Source: Chloroflexota bacterium
GTDB taxonomy: Bacteria; Chloroflexota; Anaerolineae; Anaerolineales; Villigracilaceae
DNA length: 39,535 bases
Assembly (NCBI GenBank): GCA_021824575.1
Contig: JAKAKJ010000032.1
Location: 1 to 39,535 of the forward strand
Direction of reading: 5' to 3'
The notes under the pieces were generated by a model. It made no database searches, was not told the origin of the DNA, and saw only the letters and a list, made by a program, of their open reading frames with translations. Every line of letters begins with the position of its first letter. The first letter of the stretch is position 1. Position numbers and translations under genes: made by a program. Positions 7,776 to 15,579 of this stretch are shown here, piece after piece.

Positions 7776-8321
7776 ATGCCGAGAAGCAGATCAAATTCCA
7801 CATTTAATTTTAGCCAGGGGATCAAGAAATTTTTCCTGTCTGCGTTCGTGGTGTTCGCGTTCGTCGCGTACGCCATCCATGAACGACTGACAAGCTCGAA
7901 TGGCGGCCTCGCTTCCGCTTCAGCCGCGCCCGCTTCGGGGTCAGGGCAGAGCGCATCGGATCCGGCATCGAATGCGTCCGCGTCGAATTCATCGGCGCAG
8001 CAGGTTCCCGCGTCCAATTTATCATCGTCGAGTCAGGTCAGCTATAAGAACGGGACGTATAGCGGGCCGGATGTCAACGTATTTTATGGACTTGTAAAAG
8101 TGCAGGCAACGATTCAGAACGGGAAGCTTTCCAGCGTTCAATTCCTGGATTATCCGAGCGACCGCCGTACGTCACAGCAAATCAATTCGATTGCGATGCC
8201 GTATCTTCAACAGGAAGCGATACAGGCGCAATCTGCCAACGTGGACATTATTTCGGGCGCCACGCTGACCAGCGAAGGATTCCAGATGTCGCTGCAATCG
8301 GCGCTTGCGAGCGCTCATTAG
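7776..8321 (+). CDS. Membrane-anchored FMN-binding domain protein (NqrC/RnfG-like)
   Basis: 181 aa. Residues about 18-34 form one transmembrane helix. A Ser/Ala-rich linker (about 40-88) follows, then an FMN-binding domain (about 90-181). The flavinylation motif SGATLTSEGF near the C-terminus carries the Thr that receives FMN by a phosphoester bond in this family. The start has AGAGGA 6 nt upstream. The domain is predicted to lie outside the membrane on its flexible tether, as an electron carrier. The next gene encodes the FMN transferase that would modify it, and the third is a membrane flavoreductase, so the three probably form one electron-transfer unit. Confidence 0.85.
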   Translation: MPRSRSNSTFNFSQGIKKFFLSAFVVFAFVAYAIHERLTSSNGGLASASAAPASGSGQSASDPASNASASNSSAQQVPASNLSSSSQVSYKNGTYSGPDVNVFYGLVKVQATIQNGKLSSVQFLDYPSDRRTSQQINSIAMPYLQQEAIQAQSANVDIISGATLTSEGFQMSLQSALASAH

Positions 8322-8331
8322 TGAGCGCTCG
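8308..8331 (+). promoter_or_regulatory. 10-bp stem-loop over the stop codon
   Basis: Arms 8308-8317 (CGAGCGCTCA) and 8322-8331 are perfect complements with the loop TTAG. The loop contains the stop codon of the FMN-binding protein, and the GTG of apbE follows 8 nt later. No T-run follows, so translational tuning or mRNA stabilisation is likelier than termination. Confidence 0.5.
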
Positions 8332-8339
8332 TTAATCTC

Positions 8340-9086
8340 GTGAAGCAGACGCGAATTCTGATGGGCATGCCAGTGACGCTGGAAGTCGTAGATGCGGGGG
8401 CGAGCGAGCCGCTCTTTGATGAAGTGTTCGATTACTTCGTCTACGTGGACGAAAAGTTCAGCACGTATAAAAACCAATCTGAAATCTCGCGCATCAACCG
8501 CGGCGAGATAAAGTTCGATGATGCCAGCGAAGATATGAAAATGATTTTCGGCCTGGCTGAACAAACCCGGCAAGAGTCGAACGGATATTTCGATGTTCAT
8601 CACAATGGAATCATTGACCCGTCCGGCATTGTCAAAGGCTGGGCGATCTATAACGCCGCTGAAATTTTGCGTAAAATGGGTTTCGTGAATTTTTATGTGG
8701 ACGCGGGCGGTGATATTCAAGCTAGCGGAAAAAATGACCGGGGCGAGAAGTGGCGCGTCGGCATCCGCAACCCGTTCAACATGGATGAGATTGTCAAGAT
8801 TCTTTCAGTGACGGACTGCGGCGTGGCGACATCCGGCACGTACGTGCGCGGACAGCACATCTACAATCCGAAGAATGACGGCGAAGATATCACCGAGATT
8901 TTGAGTCTGACCGTGATTGGGCCGGATGTTTACGAAGCGGATCGCTTCGCCACTGCCGCGTTTGCGATGGGCCGCGCTGGAATTGATTTCATCGAATTCC
9001 TGCCCGGCTTCGAAGGTTACATGATTGATAAGGATAAACAGGCAACTTACACCACTGGCTTTGCGAGGTATGTTCTGAATGCTTAA
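8340..9086 (+). CDS. apbE: FAD:protein FMN transferase ApbE
   Basis: 248 aa, GTG start at 8340; the frame is closed by a TGA at 8322, so no longer N-terminus exists. Family blocks: MGMPVTLEV at the start, DPSGIVKGWA, NFYVDAGGDI, the TSGTYVRG segment and the C-terminal ADRFATAAFAMG. ApbE uses FAD to attach FMN to Thr/Ser of target proteins. Odd: most ApbE proteins are exported lipoproteins, but this one has no signal peptide or lipobox, although its presumed target has an external-looking domain. It overlaps the next gene by 8 nt. Confidence 0.9.
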   Translation: MKQTRILMGMPVTLEVVDAGASEPLFDEVFDYFVYVDEKFSTYKNQSEISRINRGEIKFDDASEDMKMIFGLAEQTRQESNGYFDVHHNGIIDPSGIVKGWAIYNAAEILRKMGFVNFYVDAGGDIQASGKNDRGEKWRVGIRNPFNMDEIVKILSVTDCGVATSGTYVRGQHIYNPKNDGEDITEILSLTVIGPDVYEADRFATAAFAMGRAGIDFIEFLPGFEGYMIDKDKQATYTTGFARYVLNA

Positions 9087-10599
9087 AACCATTGACAACC
9101 TGCTCAACCGCGTCACGATGTACCGGCTGGTGCTGTATTATTTGATTTTTCTTGTCGTTGTCGCGTTCCTTTTGAGTGTTGCAAATGTATTTTCATTTGA
9201 CCCGTTCGCGCTCCTGTTGACGATTGCATTCCTGCTAATCGTCTCGGCGATTGCGAACCGTATCTTTTCCCGGACTTTTGGCGTGCCGGCCAACGTGGAG
9301 TCGGTCTACATCACGGCTTTGATCCTGGCGCTCATCATCACGCCGCTCCATTCGTGGAGCGACTTATGGTTTTTGTTTTGGGCCGCGGTCTTGTCCATGG
9401 CATCCAAGTACATCCTCGCGATCAAGGGGAAACATTTGTTTAATCCCGCGGCCTTCGCTGTTGCGGTGACATATTACGCGATCAATCAGTCCGCTAGTTG
9501 GTGGGTGGGTTCCGGCCCGATGCTGTTCTTTGTTGTCGTGGGAGGTTTGCTGGTTGTCCGCAAGCTGGGGCGCTTTGACATGGTGCTGAGTTTTCTGCTT
9601 GCGGGCGTTGCCACCATTTGGGTTTCCAGCTTGTTCACTGGAAATAATTTCATCTCTGCCTTGCAAAATGCCATGCTCTATTCGCCATTGTTCTTTTTCG
9701 CATTCATCATCCTGACCGAACCGCTGACGACTCCGCCGACGCGCAAACTGCGGATGTATTACGGTGCGCTGGTCGGTTTCCTTTTCACGCCGCAATTCCA
9801 TTTGGGCGCGTTGTTCATCACGCCGGAAGTTGCCATTTTGCTGGGGAATATTTTCTCTTACATCGTCAGTCCCAAAGAGAAACTTATTCTCCGACTTAAA
9901 GAAAAGAATCGCATCGCCCCCGATACCTACGAATTTGTTTTCCCCGCGCCGCGCCGATTTGCCTTTGCTCCCGGCCAATACATGGAATGGACGTTAGCCC
10001 ATCCCGATACCGACGACCGCGGCAATCGTCGCTATTTCACGATTGCCTCCTCGCCGACTGAGCGCAATCTGCGGTTGGGCGTCAAGTTTTACCAGAAGTC
10101 CAGCACGTTCAAAAAGGCATTGCTGGAAATGGATAAAAATACGGAAATTGTCGCGTCGCAGTTGGCAGGTGATTTTGTTTTGCCGGATGATCCGGAACAA
10201 AAAGTTGTCCTCGTCGCGGGCGGCATTGGCATCACGCCATTTCGAAGCATGATCAAATATCTGCTGGATAATCGCGAGCGCAGGCCGATTACGGTTTTTT
10301 ATACTGCCACGACCATCAATGATTTTGTTTACAAAGATGTATTCGATCGCGCCGCGCAGGAATTGGGAATCAAAACGATTTACACCGTGACCGACAATCA
10401 CAACCTGCCGTCTTCGTGGACGGGCAAAGTTGGGCGCATCAACCCGGAGATGATTCGCGCGGCGGTGCCTGATTATCGAAATTGTTTATTCTATATTTCC
10501 GGTTCGCGCAATTTGGTGGATTCCATGAAAGATACATTGCGGCGACTTGGAGTGGCAGGCCATCAAATCAAGACGGATTATTTTGCAGGGCTGGCGTAG
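9079..10599 (+). CDS. NqrB/RnfD-like membrane domain fused to ferredoxin-NAD(P)H reductase domain
   Basis: 506 aa. Residues about 15-270 are a polytopic membrane domain with GKHLFNPAAFAVAV, the block shared by NqrB and RnfD. The NqrB covalent-FMN motif (SGAT) is not present here. Residues about 275-506 are an FNR-type flavoreductase: FAD motif RRYFTIASSP, the nucleotide motif VAGGIGITPFRSM, and a C-terminal block ending KTDYFAGLA. No 2Fe-2S domain follows. The layout suggests NAD(P)H oxidation in the cytosol with electrons passing through the membrane to the FMN-binding protein encoded two genes upstream. The acceptor outside is unknown. Confidence 0.85.
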   Translation: MLKTIDNLLNRVTMYRLVLYYLIFLVVVAFLLSVANVFSFDPFALLLTIAFLLIVSAIANRIFSRTFGVPANVESVYITALILALIITPLHSWSDLWFLFWAAVLSMASKYILAIKGKHLFNPAAFAVAVTYYAINQSASWWVGSGPMLFFVVVGGLLVVRKLGRFDMVLSFLLAGVATIWVSSLFTGNNFISALQNAMLYSPLFFFAFIILTEPLTTPPTRKLRMYYGALVGFLFTPQFHLGALFITPEVAILLGNIFSYIVSPKEKLILRLKEKNRIAPDTYEFVFPAPRRFAFAPGQYMEWTLAHPDTDDRGNRRYFTIASSPTERNLRLGVKFYQKSSTFKKALLEMDKNTEIVASQLAGDFVLPDDPEQKVVLVAGGIGITPFRSMIKYLLDNRERRPITVFYTATTINDFVYKDVFDRAAQELGIKTIYTVTDNHNLPSSWTGKVGRINPEMIRAAVPDYRNCLFYISGSRNLVDSMKDTLRRLGVAGHQIKTDYFAGLA

Positions 10600-10634
10600 A
10601 TCATTCAAACAAACGTGGTTGCTAAAATTTAACT

Positions 10635-10700
10635 GGACGCGGACGAGCGCAGATCAACGCGGAGAAAAATCAATTAAAGAGTCCGCGTTGGTCCGCGTCC
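10635..10700. terminator. Nested inverted repeats between convergent genes
   Basis: Outer arms 10635-10643/10692-10700 (GGACGCGGA) and inner arms 10656-10663/10682-10689 (AACGCGGA) form a long interrupted hairpin. No T-run follows on either side, so this may be a dispersed palindromic element that also shields the two convergent 3' ends. Confidence 0.45.
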
Positions 10701-10707
10701 CCAAAGC

Positions 10708-12342
10708 CTAATGTCCGCCGGGCATGGGCGTTTGCGTGGAACCTCGTCCGCCCCATTTGCCGGGCCAGCCGGGAAGGAACGCGGCCATGATGAGCGCGGC
10801 AATGGATGCGTAGAACGTCAGCTTGTAAGCCGCGTCAAAGCCTTGCATCGTTTGGTCGCAAACGAGTTTTAGTTCATCAAGGATTTTAGTCTTTGCAGCC
10901 TGTGCGGCTTGCGCTGGCAGGGATGCCAACGATGCGGATGTGCCCGGCGGAAGATTATCCTGCGCCGCGATGCCCGGCGTCTCGCAGACACCGAATGGCG
11001 TGGTGACTGTGACCAATGAATCCTGCATTTGATCCGCCTGCGCTTTGACATCCGGCGAATAATAGCTGACGAGAATCGTTGCCAGCGCCGCAACTGCAAC
11101 GGCTTGAACAACAAAGCGCGTGCTGTTCAATAACGATGAGCCGCGTGGTAACACATCAAGATGGATACTGCTCAATGCGGTCACGTAAGATGTTTGAAGC
11201 GTCAAGCCAATGGCCAGTCCGCGCAACGCCAGCAGGAAAACGATATAAGACATGGGTGTTGTGCCGCGAATTTCTGCCAGTTGCCATGTGTTGATGCAAA
11301 GGATAACAAAGCCAGTCACCATGATGGCGCGTGGACCGATCTTGTCATAGAGCCTTCCGGCAAGCGGCGTCGCAATTGCGGATGTGGCTGCCACGCCCAG
11401 CAAAATGATTCCGGCGTCTAGTGCGGTGCGCCCGCGGAAGGTTTGCAGATAGATGGGCATCAGAAATTCTGCGCCGAATAATGCGACGGTTGCAATGTAG
11501 CCGACAATGGACGCATTCAGAAAAGTCGGATTGGAAAAAAGGCGCAAATCCATCATTGGATCTTTGGCGGCATAAAGTTCTACCAACGCGTGGACGATCA
11601 ACACCACAAATCCAAATGCCAATGCGAGCAAAGTAAACGTCCCGCTCCAGCCAAAATTCTCTGCGATGGATGCGGCGTATAGCACCGCACCGAAGCCGAT
11701 GATCGCTGTAATTAATCCCAGTGGATCAAACAGCGGCCGCTGGCCGGTCCGGTAATCGGGCAAAAAGCGTGAACCGAGAATGACACCGATGATTCCGATT
11801 GGAACGTTGACGAAGAAAATTGCCCGCCACAGGCCGATGTCCACGAGCCAGCCGCCCAAAATGGGTCCAAGCGCTGGAGCGACTACCAGCGCGATGCCGA
11901 AGAGTCCGAGCGCGGTGCCTTGTTCCTTTGGCGGGAAGGCGCGATAAAGTTGGGCCGGGCCGAGCGGTTGAGCTATCCCGCCGCCGATTCCCTGCAGGGC
12001 ACGCGCGGCCACTAAAAGTCCAAGAGAGGGTGCGACGCCGCATAGAAATGAACCGAGGGAAAACAGCCCCAGTCCAAAAAGATAAACGCGTTTGATTCCA
12101 AAGCGGTCCGCAAGATAACCGGATATGGGTGTTGTCACGCCCAGCGCCAGCACATAAACGCTGATGACCCATTGTGCGTCGGCCAGGCTTGCGCCGAACT
12201 CGAGCCGCAGAGTCGGAAACGCGATATTGACAATGGTCGAATCCAGAATGACCATGAAAATGCCGAACATCACCGAGATGAGCACTTTCCACTTTTGTTC
12301 CAGGCCGCCGCGTTTTTGTATCGGGGCAGTTTCAACACTCAT
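10708..12342 (-). CDS. MFS drug exporter, DHA2 (EmrB/QacA) family
   Basis: 544 aa, 14 predicted helices, full length for DHA2 proton-coupled exporters. TM1 holds LDSTIVNIAFPTL (motif D1), the loop after TM2 has GYLADRFGIKR (motif A), and TM5 has the Gly/Pro-rich APALGPILGGWL (motif C). A long loop of about 60 residues rich in Ala, Thr and Gln (with Cys in FGVCETPG and LVCDQTM) precedes the last helix and probably faces outside. GAGGAG stands about 10 nt upstream of the start. No MarR/TetR regulator or membrane-fusion partner is adjacent. Substrate unknown. Confidence 0.88.
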   Translation of the reverse strand: MSVETAPIQKRGGLEQKWKVLISVMFGIFMVILDSTIVNIAFPTLRLEFGASLADAQWVISVYVLALGVTTPISGYLADRFGIKRVYLFGLGLFSLGSFLCGVAPSLGLLVAARALQGIGGGIAQPLGPAQLYRAFPPKEQGTALGLFGIALVVAPALGPILGGWLVDIGLWRAIFFVNVPIGIIGVILGSRFLPDYRTGQRPLFDPLGLITAIIGFGAVLYAASIAENFGWSGTFTLLALAFGFVVLIVHALVELYAAKDPMMDLRLFSNPTFLNASIVGYIATVALFGAEFLMPIYLQTFRGRTALDAGIILLGVAATSAIATPLAGRLYDKIGPRAIMVTGFVILCINTWQLAEIRGTTPMSYIVFLLALRGLAIGLTLQTSYVTALSSIHLDVLPRGSSLLNSTRFVVQAVAVAALATILVSYYSPDVKAQADQMQDSLVTVTTPFGVCETPGIAAQDNLPPGTSASLASLPAQAAQAAKTKILDELKLVCDQTMQGFDAAYKLTFYASIAALIMAAFLPGWPGKWGGRGSTQTPMPGGH

Positions 12343-12546
12343 GATTTATGTTATCTCCTCTTGTTTCCGTTGCGAAATAAAAAAAACTAAATTTCCCGAA
12401 CAGATTGCGAACGAGCCGCAATCATACAAACATTGTCTTGGCCGGTCAAGTGGTAATGACAACCCATATTCGCATTTTCTTTCGGCGCAGAACATGGGAA
12501 ACAAAATCATCTGGGTTGTCGTCTATGAAAAACGAAAGGAGCCTCG

Positions 12547-13830
12547 ATGAGAAACCTGACCAAGATCTTAATGACGCTGGCGGCAATGTCATTGTTTTTT
12601 GCCGCCTGCGGACCTGCGCCGTCAGCCAGCCTGGCGCAATCCAATTTGCAGCGCGAGACAAATCCGAACGTGCCGCAGACTGACCTCTCGACTCTGGTGG
12701 ACGGTAACAATGCCTTCGCTCTGGATCTTTACCAAGCGCTTCGAACCCGGACCGGAAACCTGGTCTATTCGCCTTATAGCATTTCCCTCGCCCTGGGCAT
12801 GACGTACGCCGGCGCGCGCGGCCAGACCGAGTCGCAGATGGCGGGCGTGCTGCATTTCACATTGCCGCAAAACCAATTGCATCCGGCTTTCAATCAACTC
12901 GATCTCAATTTGGAAAAGGAAGGACAGTCTGAGTCCAAAAATGAGCAGCCGCTGCAACTCAACATCGCCAATGGAGTATGGGCACAGCAGGATCATCCAT
13001 TTCAACAGGCATACCTTGACCTCATTGCCCAAAATTATGGCGCGGGGATTCACCTTGCGGATTTTGTGAAAAACGCCGAGTCGATTCGACAGGAGATCAA
13101 TGGCTGGATCAGCGACCGCACCAATAACAAAATCCAGAATCTGATTCCGCAAGGCGCGTTGGATGCGTTGACGCGCATGGTGCTGGTCAATGCCATTTAT
13201 TTCAAGGCGGACTGGCAGGAGCCATTTGATCCCAACTCCACACGCGATGCGCCTTTCAATCTGTTGGACGGCTCGCAAGTGCAAGTCAAGATGATGTCCA
13301 ATGCTTTGCACGGCGTGCCCTATGCCAGCGGCGATGGATATCAGGCGATTGAACTTGGTTATCAAGGCGGAAACGCGGCGATGGATATCATCGTCCCGGA
13401 TGAAGGCAAATTCAACGATTTCGAGTTGACGATCAATTCTCAAAAGATGGATGAAATCTTGAACCAATTACAGCCATCGGATGTGGATTTGGGTTTGCCC
13501 AAGTTCACATATTCGAGCGAATTTGGGCTTGCAGATACGTTGAAATCATTGGGCATGGCTGACGCTTTCGATGGTGCCAAGGCGGATTTCTCCGGCATGG
13601 ATGGCGCACGCGATTTATTCATCGGCGATGTGATTCACAAAGCCTTTGTCGCCGTGGATGAAAAGGGAACCGAAGCCGCGGCTGCGACTGCCGTCATCAT
13701 GCGGGCCGCAGGCGCACTCCTCCCTCCACCTGTGCGATTGACCGTGGATCGTCCGTTCATTTTCATCATCCGCGATTTGAACAGCAATCAAATTCTCTTC
13801 ATCGGACGCGTTGTAAATCCTGTTCAATAA
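12547..13830 (+). CDS. Secreted lipoprotein serpin (serine/cysteine protease inhibitor)
   Basis: 427 aa. An N-terminal signal with the lipobox-like FAAC (Cys21) predicts a membrane-anchored lipoprotein, followed by a serpin fold: NLVYSPYSISLALGMTYAGARG, LVNAIYFKADWQEPF, LPKFTYSSEFGLADTLKSLG and the terminal RPFIFIIRD. The hinge EKGTEAAAATAV (from Glu372) has the small residues required for loop insertion, so it should be inhibitory. By the standard count P1 falls at the Ala-Ala/Gly step after MR, but the loop seems a few residues longer than in antitrypsin, so P1 is uncertain. AAGGAG precedes the ATG. Role: likely protection of the surface from proteases of neighbours (inference). Confidence 0.9.
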   Translation: MRNLTKILMTLAAMSLFFAACGPAPSASLAQSNLQRETNPNVPQTDLSTLVDGNNAFALDLYQALRTRTGNLVYSPYSISLALGMTYAGARGQTESQMAGVLHFTLPQNQLHPAFNQLDLNLEKEGQSESKNEQPLQLNIANGVWAQQDHPFQQAYLDLIAQNYGAGIHLADFVKNAESIRQEINGWISDRTNNKIQNLIPQGALDALTRMVLVNAIYFKADWQEPFDPNSTRDAPFNLLDGSQVQVKMMSNALHGVPYASGDGYQAIELGYQGGNAAMDIIVPDEGKFNDFELTINSQKMDEILNQLQPSDVDLGLPKFTYSSEFGLADTLKSLGMADAFDGAKADFSGMDGARDLFIGDVIHKAFVAVDEKGTEAAAATAVIMRAAGALLPPPVRLTVDRPFIFIIRDLNSNQILFIGRVVNPVQ

Positions 13831-13833
13831 AAA

Positions 13834-13857
13834 AGGGCGACAGATGAAAGTCGCCCT
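13834..13857 (-). terminator. Intrinsic terminator for the minus-strand nucleosidase
   Basis: Stem 13834-13841/13850-13857 (AGGGCGAC), 8 bp, 8-nt loop. On the reverse strand the stem is followed by TTTTTTATT. It also sits directly after the serpin stop, where it could serve weakly in the other direction. Confidence 0.7.
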
Positions 13858-13905
13858 GATGTTCGTTCTTGTAAGTAGTCATTCGAAACTGATTTTACAA
13901 AACAT

Positions 13906-13948
13906 TGCTCTCGGCGGCGTCTTGCCGCCGGGGACGGCGGCGAAAGCA
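13906..13948. repeat. Dispersed palindromic repeat, copy 2
   Basis: Second copy of the element at 2210-2253: the same TGCTCTCGGC start, a GCCGCC-rich core, and an AGCA end followed by GAATTTTT. Located in the gap between the convergent serpin and nucleosidase genes. Confidence 0.6.
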
Positions 13949-13991
13949 GTGCAGAATTTTTGTGACCGTTTCGGCTGGCCGTCTAGGTTCG

Positions 13992-14696
13992 CTAATACCC
14001 GCGATAACCTTGTTCGACCTTTTCAATTGCAGCCAGCCAATCGAGAAGTTGATCGAATAGTTTTTTCATGATCTCGCGCGTGCGCTGAATGAACAATTCG
14101 TAATCGCCGTAAGCTTCCCCGCCGTTTGGATTAACCAAATCAGTGACGCCGCGCAGAATCAAAGTGCGGATGTTGTTTTTCTTTGCCGTCCACGCAATCG
14201 CACCGGATTCCCAATCGGCTGCGACCGCATTGTATTTTTTGATCAGCATCGGAATATCGCTTGCAATAATGTCTCGGTCGCCGGAGATCAACAAGCCGCG
14301 TAGAACCGGAGACGGCAAAACGCGCGGCAGCCAGGATAAATCCAGTTTGGTTGTATAAAAAGCGATCTCTTCTTCGCCATCCGTCATCTGCTCGATGATG
14401 TCGTAAACGATTGTTTTCTCAACCAAAATGATCGTGCCGCGTTCGATGCGACCTTCAAAGCCGCCGCAGGTTCCAAGGTTGATGAGCAGGTCGGGTTTTA
14501 AATGGTCTATCACGTATTGCGTTGTCGCCGCCGCGGAAATTTTTCCCCAACCGCCGTGGAAAAATGTCATGGGCCAAGTATCAAGCGCCAAGTTGATAAA
14601 TTCGCCAAACGGCGATTGCTCGAATTTTGCATCAGGGAACAGCGGCTTGACTACTTTCCATTCAGCATTTGCGGAAATGACAACGACAACATTCAT
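13992..14696 (-). CDS. MTA/SAH-type nucleoside phosphorylase/nucleosidase
   Basis: 234 aa of the PNP/UDP phosphorylase fold: an N-terminal [12 protein letters not shown] with the general-acid region, [21 protein letters not shown] (ribose/phosphate side), [11 protein letters not shown] (the Met-Glu-like substrate Glu appears as W-E-S) and [10 protein letters not shown] with the catalytic Asp. This pattern fits 5'-methylthioadenosine/S-adenosylhomocysteine or futalosine-type nucleosidases; the exact base is not determinable. The start overlaps the pncC stop as ATGA (14693-14696), so the two are translated together. A terminator lies at 13857-13834. Confidence 0.75.
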   Translation of the reverse strand: MNVVVVISANAEWKVVKPLFPDAKFEQSPFGEFINLALDTWPMTFFHGGWGKISAAATTQYVIDHLKPDLLINLGTCGGFEGRIERGTIILVEKTIVYDIIEQMTDGEEEIAFYTTKLDLSWLPRVLPSPVLRGLLISGDRDIIASDIPMLIKKYNAVAADWESGAIAWTAKKNNIRTLILRGVTDLVNPNGGEAYGDYELFIQRTREIMKKLFDQLLDWLAAIEKVEQGYRGY

Positions 14697-15205
14697 GATC
14701 GCTTCCGGTGGTCTCCATCAAGCTGGCGTGAGCCGTTGAGATAATCCAATACCATTTGCAGCGCGGCATCTGCTGACGAGGATTTGTTCTGCAACCGGTC
14801 GCCATCGAAGCAATAAATCCGCGCCCATTCGCCGTCTTCAGCGGATAAGCCAAACCATGTTGTCCCAACCGGTTTGTTGGGCAATCCGCCACCGGGTCCG
14901 GCAATGCCGCTGACCGAAATCGCCAGTCCCGCACTTAATGCTTTGCGCGCGCCGCGCGCCATCTCCAAGACCGTCTCACGGCTGACTGCGCCGTATGTCC
15001 GCAAAGTGTCCCACGAAACATTCAGCAGCGCGACCTTGGCTTCATACGCGTATGCAACAATTCCGCCGAGAAAATAATCCGATGATCCGGGCACGTCTGT
15101 GATGCGGCTGGCAATCAGCCCTCCGGTGCAGGATTCGGCGGTCGCGAGCCTAAGCCCTTTACGTTTCAACAGGTCACCGAGCTTTATTTCGAGTTCCAAT
15201 TCCAA
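14693..15205 (-). CDS. pncC: Nicotinamide-nucleotide amidohydrolase (CinA C-terminal domain)
   Basis: 170 aa, only the CinA C-terminal domain. Motifs: [15 protein letters not shown] (catalytic Ser), [23 protein letters not shown] and KPVGTTWFG. PncC deamidates nicotinamide mononucleotide to nicotinate mononucleotide, recycling NMN made by DNA ligase. The start is TTG at 15205, supported by GGAGG (15212-15216 on the reverse strand) 6 nt upstream. An extended -10 lies at 15240-15232. It is coupled to the downstream nucleosidase gene. Confidence 0.9.
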   Translation of the reverse strand: MELELEIKLGDLLKRKGLRLATAESCTGGLIASRITDVPGSSDYFLGGIVAYAYEAKVALLNVSWDTLRTYGAVSRETVLEMARGARKALSAGLAISVSGIAGPGGGLPNKPVGTTWFGLSAEDGEWARIYCFDGDRLQNKSSSADAALQMVLDYLNGSRQLDGDHRKRS

Positions 15206-15231
15206 GCTGTGCCTCCGAAAAAGATGAAGCG

Positions 15232-15240
15232 ATTATAGCA
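15232..15240 (-). promoter_or_regulatory. Extended -10 promoter of pncC
   Basis: Reverse strand TGCTATAAT is a perfect extended -10. A start near 15225 leaves a leader of about 20 nt containing GGAGG. No -35 match. Confidence 0.55.
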
Positions 15241-15520
15241 TTGCGTTTGGAAGTATTTTTCCGTTCACTTTCTACCTGCAAATGGGTGAGGAATGGGCCA
15301 ATACGTTCGGCAAGCTTAAATCGCAGAAGGTACGGATTTTATCTGCTCGTTTTTTCTTGGTTGTCAAAATGTTCGCGATAGCGTTGATGTGAAACTATTG
15401 CCGCAATTTTGCGTCTTAAATATAGCTAACAAAATTGTAAGGGAAGTTCATGTTATTCTAAGCTTTCAGTGAAAAAAAAGAGCATTTTACGGAAAAATCG
15501 CAAAGATTCAACGAAAGTAG

Positions 15521-15526
15521 TATAAT
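15521..15526 (+). promoter_or_regulatory. -10 box of the surface-protein gene
   Basis: TATAAT in an A/T-rich stretch. A start near 15533 gives a leader of about 47 nt with GGGAGGG 4 nt before the ATG. The -35 is poor. Confidence 0.45.
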
Positions 15527-15579
15527 TTGACCACCTTGCAGTTTTGTAAGGAAATCGTGGGCAATCTTGGGAGGGCAGT

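Larger units (their letters stand above)
15206..15579. other. Divergent intergenic region (374 nt)
   Basis: Holds the pncC promoter on the left and the promoter and leader of the giant surface protein on the right. The right half (15420-15530) is A/T-rich. No ORF with a credible start, no tRNA and no clear terminator were seen. Confidence 0.6.

Noticed and set aside
9079-10599. A full Nqr or Rnf ion-pumping complex
   Set aside because: Only an NqrB/RnfD-like domain and an FMN-binding protein occur; other subunits and the NqrB FMN motif are absent.
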